A stretch of 46,809 nucleotides of DNA, taken from contig DGJT01000026.1 in the NCBI GenBank assembly GCA_002387565.1, positions 1-46,809 of the forward strand, in the 5' to 3' direction. This DNA is from Akkermansiaceae bacterium UBA4589 (GTDB taxonomy: Bacteria > Verrucomicrobiota > Verrucomicrobiia > Verrucomicrobiales > Akkermansiaceae). Position numbers and translations under genes: made by a program. The notes below the pieces were generated by a model that was given only the letters and a program-made list of their open reading frames with translations, had not been told where the DNA came from and ran no database searches. Below are positions 26,646-35,046 of the stretch, piece after piece (position 1 is the stretch's first letter; every line of letters starts with the position of its first letter).

Positions 26646-27212
26646 ATGTCTTTTACTAAAGTTAAACGCCCTAAGCTCAAGTGGTATGAGCATCTCTACT
26701 TCCCTACTCTTTTTGGTGGTTTAAAAATCACCTTTGGGCACGCTATACGCTCACTTAAGAGCACTACTACGGGTAAAAAAGACATGAATAGCTCAGGCTT
26801 GGGAGTGACCATGCAGTACCCTGAGACTAAATGGGATGAATTCCTGCCAGAATGGTATCGTGGTGTGCCTGCACTGGTGACTGATGAACAAGAACGTGAA
26901 CGTTGTGTGTCTTGTCAGCTATGTGAGTTTATTTGCCCACCTAAAGCTATTCGTATCACCCCTGGTGAAATCCCTGACGGTGATGAATGGGCAAAAGTAG
27001 AAAAAGCGCCTAAAGAATTCGACATTGATATGACTCGCTGCATTTACTGTGGTTTATGTGAAGAAGTCTGTCCAGAACAAGCTATTTATCTACGCCAAGA
27101 TTATTCTGTGACTGGTCTAGCGAGAAAAGATCTCATGCATGATAAGGAAAGGCTTTATGAAATCGGAGGTAAGCGTGTCGGTCTCGTTAACAAGTGGAAT
27201 AAACTTAAATAA
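26646..27212 (+). CDS. nuoI: NADH-quinone oxidoreductase subunit I
   Basis: Ferredoxin-like subunit with clusters N6a and N6b, 188 residues. Two CxxCxxCxxxC sets are intact: Cys87, Cys90, Cys93, Cys97 and Cys132, Cys135, Cys138, Cys142, with conserved Pro after each set. The N-terminal GGLKITFGHAIR segment is a membrane-apposed helix. 14 bases after nuoH and two bases before nuoJ. Confidence 0.98.
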   Translation: MSFTKVKRPKLKWYEHLYFPTLFGGLKITFGHAIRSLKSTTTGKKDMNSSGLGVTMQYPETKWDEFLPEWYRGVPALVTDEQERERCVSCQLCEFICPPKAIRITPGEIPDGDEWAKVEKAPKEFDIDMTRCIYCGLCEEVCPEQAIYLRQDYSVTGLARKDLMHDKERLYEIGGKRVGLVNKWNKLK

Positions 27213-27214
27213 TA

Positions 27215-27844
27215 ATGAATACTCTTTATTTTGAACCTACATTATTAGCTAATGTCATGCCTTTAGGCCTGACCGTTATCTTTGGGCTACTTATGCTCAT
27301 TTCTGCGCTCGTCGTTATTCTAGCTAGGAATCCTGTAACTAGCGCCTTGGGCATGTTAGCTTGTTTTGTGACTCTGGCAGCTTTGTTTATTGGTTTAGAT
27401 GCCTTCTTTGTCGGTATCTTGCAAATTCTTGTTTATGCAGGTGCTGTGATGGTGCTGTTCCTTTTTATTATTATGCTCTTAGATTTGAAAGAGCCTAGTG
27501 AAGTAGAAATGAGCACTGTAAAGCCTGCAAGTATTATTTTAGGCATTATCACCGTACTCTTACTCTTGATTCAAGTGGGTGTAGTTCTGAGTAAAATCCC
27601 TACAACTTTATTTGCAAAAATAGACCATGAGGCAGCAGCGACTCATTTTAATCCAGATAGTATCATTACTTCTAAGCTCAAGGCGGGCATTTTGCCTGAT
27701 GCACATCTTATTGGTCAGGCTTTGAGTCTCAACTATGCTTTTGCCTTGCAGCTCATCGGTATCATTCTATTACTAGCAACTATTGGTGTCATTGTCATTG
27801 CGCAAAATAACGCACAAACCAACACGCAAAAAAAGCCACACTAA
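27215..27844 (+). CDS. nuoJ: NADH-quinone oxidoreductase subunit J
   Basis: Five-helix membrane subunit, 209 residues. The family core LVVILARNPVTSALGMLACFV and the conserved third helix with VGILQILVYAGAVMVLFLFIIMLLDL are present. A hydrophilic loop of about 50 residues lies between helices four and five. nuoK follows after 33 bases. Confidence 0.96.
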   Translation: MNTLYFEPTLLANVMPLGLTVIFGLLMLISALVVILARNPVTSALGMLACFVTLAALFIGLDAFFVGILQILVYAGAVMVLFLFIIMLLDLKEPSEVEMSTVKPASIILGIITVLLLLIQVGVVLSKIPTTLFAKIDHEAAATHFNPDSIITSKLKAGILPDAHLIGQALSLNYAFALQLIGIILLLATIGVIVIAQNNAQTNTQKKPH

Positions 27845-27877
27845 TTCATACGAATTCCCTCATCTCTTTTATTTATC

Positions 27878-28201
27878 ATGACCTCTCTTAATGTTTTACT
27901 ACTATTTGCAGCCTTACTTTTTTGTGTAGGCTTACTAGGTATCCTCATTCGTCGTAGCTTGATTGTGATTCTCATGTGCTTGGAGCTCATGTTAGCGGCG
28001 GCTATGCTCAACCTAGTTGCTTTTAACCGCTATCATTTAGATGAAACTGGCTTACCTGCCACTTCATTATCTATTTTCATTTTCTTTATTATTGCGGTAG
28101 CTGCAGCAGAAGCAGCACTAGGATTAGCACTAGTCACTGCCATTTATAAACAAAAGAAAAACCTCAACCTCAATGAGCTGAATAGCTTAAAAGAAATTTA
28201 A
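27878..28201 (+). CDS. nuoK: NADH-quinone oxidoreductase subunit K
   Basis: Three-helix membrane subunit of 107 residues in the proton path. The family segment LIVILMCLELMLAAAMLNLVAF contains the conserved membrane Glu, and the third helix carries VAAAEAALGLAL with the second conserved Glu. Length is typical. Confidence 0.97.
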   Translation: MTSLNVLLLFAALLFCVGLLGILIRRSLIVILMCLELMLAAAMLNLVAFNRYHLDETGLPATSLSIFIFFIIAVAAAEAALGLALVTAIYKQKKNLNLNELNSLKEI

Positions 28202-28211
28202 TCTTCTTATT

Positions 28212-30044
28212 ATGAATCCTTGGTTACTTTTACTCATCCCGCTTTTAAGCAGTGCTTTTATTTGGTGGTTTTTAAGCGCTAATAAATCTACTTCTTTTAT
28301 TGCTGCTTGGTTCTCAACTGCAGCTAGCGTAGCTTGTCTACTCATCGTGATAGGGCTTAATCAAGCCGAAGAATTAGGAGCGTATGCCTTTAACTGGATT
28401 GAGCTTGAGAGTTTGACACTTTCTATCGGGTTGATGCTTGATAGTACCGCATTAAAAATGATGCTCATTGTCACAGGAATTGGCACTCTGGTGAATTTAT
28501 TCTCTACCATATATATGGCTAAAGATGAGCATGCTGCACGCTATTATGCTGCGCTCAGCTTGTTCCTGTTTTCTATGACAGGCATTGTATTAGCTGATAA
28601 TTTCATCATGATGTTTATCTTTTGGGAGCTCGTTGGTCTCAGCTCTTATTTGCTCATTGGTCATTGGTTTTATAAAGATAGTGCCGCCAATGCCTCTAAG
28701 AAGGCCTTTCTCATGAACCGTATTGGTGATTTTGGTTTTATTATTGGTATTTTGCTCGTTTGGGTCATGGCTGGTAGTTTTCATTTTGACCAACTAGCTA
28801 CTCTACTCGCCGACAAACCTGAACAAGTGGCTAGCTTAGGCGCTATCACGCTAGCTTGTCTATTCTGTGGTGCTTTAGGTAAATCAGCTCAATTCCCTCT
28901 ACATACATGGTTAGCTGACGCCATGGAAGGCCCTACCCCAGTGTCTGCTCTTATTCATGCCGCTACTATGGTCGCAGCTGGTATTTATATGTTGTTTAGA
29001 TTCCAGCTCTCACTTGGTTATGATGTTGCTGGACTTATTTTTGATACTTGGGCAGGAACCATGATTTCTTATTTAGGAGCTACCACTGCTGTGATTGCTG
29101 CACTTTGTGCGCTAGCTCAAAGTGATATTAAAAAGATTCTCGCTTATTCTACTCTCTCCCAATTAGGCTACATGGTAATGGCTATTGGTCTAGGGTTCAA
29201 AGGCGGTGAAGCTGCTATGTTCCACCTCTATACCCACGCATGGTTTAAAGCTTTATTATTCTTAGGTGCTGGTGCTATTATTTATCGTTGTCATCATCAG
29301 CAAGATATATGGAAAATGGGAGGTTTAGCCAAACGTATGCCCGTGACTGCATTTTGCTTTATTCTTGGCTCAGCGGCACTTATGGCGATACCTATTATCA
29401 CGTCAGGTGCTTACTCTAAAGAACAAATTCTAGAAGTGGTTCATCATGAAAACACCTTATTATTTTGGGTAGCTATTGTCGTCGCTGCACTCACCGTTTT
29501 TTATACTTTACGTCTGATTATTGTGACATTTACAGGAACTGCACGTAGTAATGATAGTTCAGATGCCAAAGAAGCACCTGTGGCTATGCTTATTCCTTTA
29601 GTTATTCTTGGCGTATTGGCTATCATATCTGGGCTACCTAAGGTAGCTAAAGTATTGGCTCCTGCTTATCACGAGCATCCGGTGGTCTTTAATTTTGTTT
29701 TTATCAGCTCAAGTATAGCGATTATTATTGGAGCTATCACTGCTGTTGTTATCTATCGAGGAAAAGGTAATGAGCCGCTATATCTGCCTATTCTCAAGAA
29801 AGCGTTTGGCTTTGATTTCTTTTATGAAGTATTTTTGGTGCGTTGGATTCAAAGATTTGTAGCAGGTTTATGTCAAGTGACAGATCAGTTCCTTATATCT
29901 GCAGTGATTGTCAGTGGTGTAGCTAGATTTACTGCTTATGTTGGTCAAGGATTGCGCCAAATGCACCGTGGGCAACTCGCTTTATATCACCTACTTCTAA
30001 GCGTAGGTATGATTGTTCTAATTTACCTTTTTGTTTTTGCCTAG
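28212..30044 (+). CDS. nuoL: NADH-quinone oxidoreductase subunit L
   Basis: Distal antiporter-like subunit, 610 residues, about 15-16 helices and the long lateral helix at the C-terminus. Seen: FIFWELVGLSSYLLIGHW with the key Glu, HTWLADAMEGPTPVSALIHAATMVAAG, and AYSTLSQLGYMVMAIG. It begins ten bases after nuoK. Confidence 0.97.
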   Translation: MNPWLLLLIPLLSSAFIWWFLSANKSTSFIAAWFSTAASVACLLIVIGLNQAEELGAYAFNWIELESLTLSIGLMLDSTALKMMLIVTGIGTLVNLFSTIYMAKDEHAARYYAALSLFLFSMTGIVLADNFIMMFIFWELVGLSSYLLIGHWFYKDSAANASKKAFLMNRIGDFGFIIGILLVWVMAGSFHFDQLATLLADKPEQVASLGAITLACLFCGALGKSAQFPLHTWLADAMEGPTPVSALIHAATMVAAGIYMLFRFQLSLGYDVAGLIFDTWAGTMISYLGATTAVIAALCALAQSDIKKILAYSTLSQLGYMVMAIGLGFKGGEAAMFHLYTHAWFKALLFLGAGAIIYRCHHQQDIWKMGGLAKRMPVTAFCFILGSAALMAIPIITSGAYSKEQILEVVHHENTLLFWVAIVVAALTVFYTLRLIIVTFTGTARSNDSSDAKEAPVAMLIPLVILGVLAIISGLPKVAKVLAPAYHEHPVVFNFVFISSSIAIIIGAITAVVIYRGKGNEPLYLPILKKAFGFDFFYEVFLVRWIQRFVAGLCQVTDQFLISAVIVSGVARFTAYVGQGLRQMHRGQLALYHLLLSVGMIVLIYLFVFA

Positions 30045-30065
30045 GGCATTTTATTTATCAGCTTT

Positions 30066-31538
30066 ATGATTATTTACCTTATTATTATCAGCCTGTTAGC
30101 TATCGTAGCTATTAGTTTGAATCTACCTGCTAAGCGCATTTCTGTTATTGCAGCTACCTTAAACTTGCTCATTGGCATTAATTTATGCTTTTTTAATAAT
30201 TTAAAAGAAAGCTCTATTGAGTTGATGGGGTTAGCTAGCCTCAAAGATGAAGGTGAATTCTTTAAAATGGGTTTAGCCATTACCTCATCAAATATGGGAT
30301 TAATTATCTTAACTTTATTAGTGACTTTGGCGGTATTTGTTATCCCTAAAGTTGCAGATAAAGATGCTAAATTTCAGAGTATTTGTAGCTGGCTCATTTC
30401 TCTTGGTTGTTTATTAGCGTTTGCAGCACAGGATGTTATTTTCTTCTACGCCTTTCATGAGTTAGCTTTGATCCCTACTTTTCTGATGTTGGGTCGTTAC
30501 GGCAAACGTGCCAAAGAAACCACTGCTTGGAAAATGATGGTTTACCTAGCCTTTGGCTCCTTGGTGCTCCTTGCAGGTATTTTACTCTTAGTGATTAAAG
30601 CTGGAGCGGTAACCTTTGCTGGTATTGCGCAAGCTATAGCTGCTGAAGCATTAAATTATCATGATCAAGTATGGATTTCTGGTTTATTATTGCTTGGGTT
30701 TGGCACATTAATCTCTCTCTTCCCTTTTCATAGCTGGGCACCACATACTTATGCTAACTCACCCACAGCAACGAGCATGCTGCATGCTGGTGTGCTTAAA
30801 AAGTTTGGCTTACTAGGTTTATGGCAAATTGGCATCGCTTTTGTGCCTCAAGGCATGGCTTATTGGACACCTACTCTATGTATTTTATTGCTAGGAAACA
30901 TTATTTTCATGGGCTTAGTGACAATCAATCAAAGAAAAATTGATGATATGCTAGCCCATTCATCTGTCATGCATATGGGTTATTTATTCTTGGCCTTGGT
31001 AGTGCTCATTTATAACCCAAGCTCTGAGTTAGCTTACCAAGGCTTTATGATCCTCATGGTGGCTCATGGTTTAAGTACAGCTCTACTATTTGGCCTAAGT
31101 GATGTCATCAAACATAGAACTGGAACCTTTCACTTCGAAGATTTAGGAGGTTTAGGTAAATCAACACCTAAGTTATGCTTCCTTTTTGCCATTGGAACCA
31201 TGGCGGCACTCGGCTTACCTAGCCTAGGTAACTTTACAGGTGAGTTTCTGATTTTCTTTAGTGCGTTTGATTTATATAGAAACTCGGGTGAATGGACGAT
31301 ATTGACCACAACCACCGTGATTGCCCTGTGGGGAATTGTAATTAGTGCCACTTACGGTCTGCGTTCATTTAGAGCTATTTTTCAAGGTAGTCAAAACACT
31401 TATTTGACTCAACGTATAGAGAACCAAGCAGTTAAAGATATTAAATTTAGCGCTTGGTTTATCTCTGTAATTCTTATTATTGCTCTTTTTATACTAGGGA
31501 TTTTTCCTCAGCTATTTATCCAACATTTTGCTAGTTAA
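30066..31538 (+). CDS. nuoM: NADH-quinone oxidoreductase subunit M
   Basis: Antiporter-like proton-pumping subunit, 490 residues. FFYAFHELALIPTFLMLGRYG carries the conserved membrane Glu; FHSWAPHTYANSPTATSMLHAGVLKKFG and DDMLAHSSVMHMGYLFL are typical. The signature differs slightly from the common NuoM form FEL(A/G)LIP, with His before Glu. Five bases separate its stop from the nuoN ATG. Confidence 0.96.
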   Translation: MIIYLIIISLLAIVAISLNLPAKRISVIAATLNLLIGINLCFFNNLKESSIELMGLASLKDEGEFFKMGLAITSSNMGLIILTLLVTLAVFVIPKVADKDAKFQSICSWLISLGCLLAFAAQDVIFFYAFHELALIPTFLMLGRYGKRAKETTAWKMMVYLAFGSLVLLAGILLLVIKAGAVTFAGIAQAIAAEALNYHDQVWISGLLLLGFGTLISLFPFHSWAPHTYANSPTATSMLHAGVLKKFGLLGLWQIGIAFVPQGMAYWTPTLCILLLGNIIFMGLVTINQRKIDDMLAHSSVMHMGYLFLALVVLIYNPSSELAYQGFMILMVAHGLSTALLFGLSDVIKHRTGTFHFEDLGGLGKSTPKLCFLFAIGTMAALGLPSLGNFTGEFLIFFSAFDLYRNSGEWTILTTTTVIALWGIVISATYGLRSFRAIFQGSQNTYLTQRIENQAVKDIKFSAWFISVILIIALFILGIFPQLFIQHFAS

Positions 31539-31542
31539 ATTT

Positions 31543-33024
31543 ATGCCTGCCCATTACTTAGAAATTATTTTAGTAGTCGCGAGTTTACTCATTATCTTTA
31601 TTGATGCTTTTGCGAGTAAGTCTTCCAAGATTAAGGTCTCTAACCTTACTACGGCCATCGCTGGCTTGGCTCTAGCCTATGTGATTGCTACACTCTGCAC
31701 TTACACTGCTCAATTGAAGTCTCAGGATCTACCTGAACCAACTCTACTGAGCAATCCATTGAGCGATCAGTTCTTATTTGACCAGTTCACTATATTCTTT
31801 AAAGTATTTTTTGCTGTCTGCTCGTTGTTGGTCGTTTTATTGGCTAATCATGTAAAAACTACCGTTGAAGGTGTTGATAAACCTTATCAAGGAGCCTTTG
31901 ATGCGATATTACTCTTAGTCTGTGCCGGCATGATGTGGTTGGCCTCAGCCAAAGATATTATTCATTTATTTGTGGCTCTTGAACTTGTGGCTATTGGTTT
32001 TTATGTACTTATTAGTTTTTGGCGTAGTCAAGGCGAGCTTGAGGCTGGCATTAAATACCTTATCCTAGGAGGGGTTTCCACAGCTATTTTAGTCTATGGA
32101 CTCTCTTGGTTATATGGTACCTCTGGACATATTGATATTAATTATATTTTTAGTATTACTAATACAGGAGCTTTCCCTATAGAAGGTTGGTTGTTAGGCT
32201 TTATTTTGGTACTTATTGCGATTAGTTTCAAAGTCGGGTCATTTCCTTTCCAATTATGGATACCTGATGTGTATCAAGGGGCTAACACTCCTACAACAGC
32301 GCTACTATCTGTAGCCTCTAAAGCTGCTGGACTCATGATATTCTATCGTTTAGTCACAGAAGCGGTACGTACAGATAGCCTACAATACCCTCTATTAATT
32401 GTCTTAACTGTGGTTATTATTGCTACTCTACTTATTGGTAATTTAGGTGCGCTAGCTCAGCAGAATATTAAACGTCTTTTTGCTTATAGTTCGATTGCTC
32501 AAGCAGGATTCTTACTGATTCCTATCCTTGGTTTAACAGATGTTTACTATAATAAAGATGCTATATCTGCTGCATTTTTTCTTTATCTGATTGCTTATTT
32601 AATCGCAACGATGTCTGCTTTCTTTTGTCTTGCTGCCGTTGAGAAGCAACGTGAATCTAGCCATCAAAATGCCTTTAGCGGATTGGGTAGAACTAACCCT
32701 GGTTTAGCGCTCGCTATGACCATCGCACTAAGTAGCCTTGCCGGACTCCCCCTCACGATTGGATTTCAAGCAAAAATAAATGTCTTTGCTCTACTCATTG
32801 AGCAACAAGAGTGGTTGATATTTGTGATGGCGCTACTCGGTGCCGTGGCTAGCTTCTATTACTACTTTAAAGTTCTTAGAGCGATATATTGGAATAACGA
32901 AACGACAGAACAGCAAGAAAAAATTACAGTCCCGTTACCTTACAGTATTGTATTAGTTATAAGTTCTATACTTATTCTTTATTTAGGTATATTCATTAGA
33001 GAATTGCTGCCTTTACTGCCTTAG
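31543..33024 (+). CDS. nuoN: NADH-quinone oxidoreductase subunit N
   Basis: Third antiporter-like subunit, 493 residues. FVALELVAIGFYVLISFWR contains the conserved Glu; GSFPFQLWIPDVYQGANTPTTALLSVASKAAG and FAYSSIAQAGFLLIP are family landmarks. An in-frame TTG at 31528 overlaps nuoM, but the ATG at 31543 gives the family N-terminus MPAHYLEIILV, so I use it. Last nuo gene. Confidence 0.96.
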   Translation: MPAHYLEIILVVASLLIIFIDAFASKSSKIKVSNLTTAIAGLALAYVIATLCTYTAQLKSQDLPEPTLLSNPLSDQFLFDQFTIFFKVFFAVCSLLVVLLANHVKTTVEGVDKPYQGAFDAILLLVCAGMMWLASAKDIIHLFVALELVAIGFYVLISFWRSQGELEAGIKYLILGGVSTAILVYGLSWLYGTSGHIDINYIFSITNTGAFPIEGWLLGFILVLIAISFKVGSFPFQLWIPDVYQGANTPTTALLSVASKAAGLMIFYRLVTEAVRTDSLQYPLLIVLTVVIIATLLIGNLGALAQQNIKRLFAYSSIAQAGFLLIPILGLTDVYYNKDAISAAFFLYLIAYLIATMSAFFCLAAVEKQRESSHQNAFSGLGRTNPGLALAMTIALSSLAGLPLTIGFQAKINVFALLIEQQEWLIFVMALLGAVASFYYYFKVLRAIYWNNETTEQQEKITVPLPYSIVLVISSILILYLGIFIRELLPLLP

Positions 33025-33052
33025 CTCACATTACTTTTACTCTATTTTCATT

Positions 33053-34117
33053 ATGGATAAACAATTTTTAGAAACATTACTCAAAACACCTAGCCCAACT
33101 GGGTTTGAAACTGCTGGACAAGCTTGCTGGATGGAGCATATTAAGCCTTATGCCGATAGCTTAGAAAAAGATGCCTATGGATCCGCATGGGCCATACGCA
33201 AAGGTACAAGTGACTTGACCCTACTACTGGAATCACATGTAGATGAGATTGGCTACATGATTAAATATATCAGTGATAAGGGTTTTATCTATATTGATAT
33301 CGTGGGTGGTAGTGACGTGGCTACTTCTAGAGGTAAACGCCTGCACTTCTTAGGAGACAAAGGCACTGTTTTAGGGGTCATTGGTAATACTGCTATTCAT
33401 CTAAGAGAAAACAGAGCTAACGAGAAATCACCTAAGGTTCATGAAGTTTGGGTAGATATTGGTGCGAGCTCAAAGGAAGAGGTATTGGCTACTGGCCTTA
33501 GGGTCGGACACCCTGCTGTTTATGTAGAAGAACCTACATGGATGGGTACAGGCGATAATGAAGGTCAACTCCTCGTATCTAGAGCTATTGATAACCGTAT
33601 TAGTGGTTATATTTTACAGCAAGTCTTCAAAAAACTAGCTGAGAATTCTGTCACGCCGTTCTACACACTTATTGCACTCAATGCTGTGCAAGAGGAAATC
33701 GGTGGTTATGGTGCTCAAATGGCGTCCTATAAACTACATCCAGATGTTTGTCTCTGCTTAGATGTCACTCACGCTACAGATACTCCTGGTATCAACCAAC
33801 AACAGCATGGAGAAGTCATTCTGGGCAAAGGCCCTAGCCTCACTCATGGTACAGCTAATCACCCAGCTATTGTGCAGCAACTTATTAGTATTGCAGCTGA
33901 CGCATCTATTGAGATTCAGCATGAGTCATCAAGCCGTTGTTCTGGTACGGATACTGACAGCATCTACCCTAACCGTGGGGGCATTCCCTCGGCTCTAGTT
34001 TCTATTCCTCTGCGCAATATGCACAGCACAGTCGAAACAGTGAATATGAAAGATGTAGACGCCACTATCGAGCTATTACTCGCCTTTATCCAAGGCTGCA
34101 ATGAGCCACTTGTCTAA
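33053..34117 (+). CDS. M42-family metallo-aminopeptidase
   Basis: Di-zinc peptidase of 354 residues that forms large tetrahedral assemblies in known members. Metal ligands fit: His62 in SHVDEIG, Asp180 in AIDNRISGY, Glu214/Glu215 in VQEEIGGYG, Asp237 in LDVTHATDT, and a late His in IPLRNMHSTVE. The usual AHxDEIG motif is SHVDEIG here. Family members are aminopeptidases (glutamyl, leucyl, lysyl) and some are labelled endoglucanases; substrate cannot be read from sequence. It follows nuoN by 28 bases and may share its transcript. Confidence 0.88.
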   Translation: MDKQFLETLLKTPSPTGFETAGQACWMEHIKPYADSLEKDAYGSAWAIRKGTSDLTLLLESHVDEIGYMIKYISDKGFIYIDIVGGSDVATSRGKRLHFLGDKGTVLGVIGNTAIHLRENRANEKSPKVHEVWVDIGASSKEEVLATGLRVGHPAVYVEEPTWMGTGDNEGQLLVSRAIDNRISGYILQQVFKKLAENSVTPFYTLIALNAVQEEIGGYGAQMASYKLHPDVCLCLDVTHATDTPGINQQQHGEVILGKGPSLTHGTANHPAIVQQLISIAADASIEIQHESSSRCSGTDTDSIYPNRGGIPSALVSIPLRNMHSTVETVNMKDVDATIELLLAFIQGCNEPLV

Positions 34118-34438
34118 TAAATAGCCTCACGCCAAGCCGCAAAGAATTATACATTTTATTAACCACTGAATTCACGGAAGACACGGAACTGCGACCACAT
34201 AGAGAACTAGTAAGAAAAAATCTCACGCTAAGACGCAAAGACGCTAAGGGGTAATACGGTAAGTAAATAACCATCAAAGCCTCCTTTGGTCATTTTCAAC
34301 ATATAAAGTAGATGAATCTTGGCTGTTTATGCGATCATTTTTAGTCCAGGCATCGTCCATCTCTGTTTCTTGATGCTGATATTTTTTGCGCCTTGGCGGC
34401 TTTGCGTGCGTTATCACACTCCAAAGTGTCTATATAGT
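34118..34438. repeat. Decayed dispersed repeats after the M42 gene
   Basis: No gene is supported here. Related motifs CTCACGCCAAGCCGCAAAG (34126-34144) and TCTCACGCTAAGACGCAAAG (34221-34240) occur in direct orientation, and a third appears inverted at 34384-34410. A different motif, ACCACTGAATTCACGGAAGA, lies at 34162-34181. These look like copies of a short intergenic dispersed repeat. The inverted third copy could pair with the first two. Confidence 0.5.
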
Positions 34439-34439
34439 T

Positions 34440-34518
34440 TAGCACTTATTCCCACTGCTTATACAGTCCTCTATAAACAGTGAGTGCCTAGTTGCTTCCA
34501 ACTAGACACTCGGTGCTA
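34440..34518 (-). ncRNA. Candidate structured RNA: three-way junction after fmdB
   Basis: On the minus strand, an outer stem UAGCAC/GUGCUA (34513-34518 with 34440-34445) encloses two hairpins. One has 13 bp with a GAAG loop (34482-34511). The other has 10 bp (34453-34482, loop of 10) including one wobble; the two share one base. Each hairpin has a single C-A mismatch on the plus strand that becomes a G-U pair on the minus strand, which favours a minus-strand RNA. It lies about 95 bases after the fmdB stop, so it may end or stabilise that transcript. No known RNA family is recognised. Confidence 0.4.
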
Positions 34519-34574
34519 TGAATTAACTTACTCCAGACTCTTCATAGAGCCTTTTATAAGTTAAAATTTGATCA

Positions 34575-34595
34575 ATAATTAGCCGCGCTAATTAT
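34575..34595 (-). terminator. Possible terminator or 3' hairpin after fmdB
   Basis: Perfect 9-bp stem (ATAATTAGC/GCTAATTAT) with a three-base loop, 18 bases after the fmdB stop on the minus strand. The following minus-strand bases are A/T-rich but without a clean T-run, so it may be a stability hairpin. Confidence 0.5.
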
Positions 34596-34612
34596 ATGGT
34601 GAAATTATTTAA

Positions 34613-34939
34613 TTAAACTGGATGTTCAATTACCCATGGTCTAGCTCCCAAGTAAGGTTGTAATTTAGGTTTTTGGTTATGACTAGGCGGTAATAAACTA
34701 GGAGCCTCATGTTCACAATTATGCGTGTTGCAAATATGTGGTTCAAATTGACTTTTAATATTACGTTCTATCGCTGATTTTTTCTTAGGATCAATTTGAG
34801 CTACATTGGGTACAGCGACATAAGCGCGCATAGAAAGCTTGTTGCACGTAGGACAAGGTGCTGGATGGGCACGCAACCCTAACGGGCGCATCAATTCAAA
34901 ATGACCGTGTGTTTTGCAAGTGTAATCAAAGATTTGCAT
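34613..34939 (-). CDS. fmdB: FmdB-type zinc-ribbon protein
   Basis: A 108-residue protein. The N-terminus MQIFDYTCKTHGHFE and the later CPTC (29-32) match the FmdB zinc ribbon, but the usual second Cys is replaced by His11 (Cys8-x2-His11, Cys29-x2-Cys32). A second Cys/His-rich patch HICNTHNCEHE lies at residues 68-78. FmdB was described as a putative regulator in the formamide operon of Methylophilus. It lies 107 bases after fmdA on the same strand, and the tail is Pro/His-rich. Confidence 0.85.
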   Translation of the reverse strand: MQIFDYTCKTHGHFELMRPLGLRAHPAPCPTCNKLSMRAYVAVPNVAQIDPKKKSAIERNIKSQFEPHICNTHNCEHEAPSLLPPSHNQKPKLQPYLGARPWVIEHPV

Positions 34940-34977
34940 AATGATTTTTGTTAAAGTTTAAAAATGTTAGCAAGCTA

Positions 34978-35024
34978 CTTGGAATACTAAGTTAAAGTTA
35001 AATAAATCAACTCAATACTCCAAG
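34978..35024 (-). repeat. Imperfect hairpin between fmdA and fmdB
   Basis: CTTGGA and TCCAAG (34978-34983 and 35019-35024) face each other across a 35-base A/T-rich loop; flanking GTTAG/CTAAC bases could extend it. No terminator T-run. One of several hairpins in the gaps of this operon. Confidence 0.4.
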
Positions 35025-35046
35025 CAACCTATTACTAACTAACCAA

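Noticed and set aside
34086..34277. Open frame over the M42 gene end and repeat region, minus strand
   Set aside because: It runs through repetitive intergenic sequence and the antisense of the peptidase gene, with no family features.
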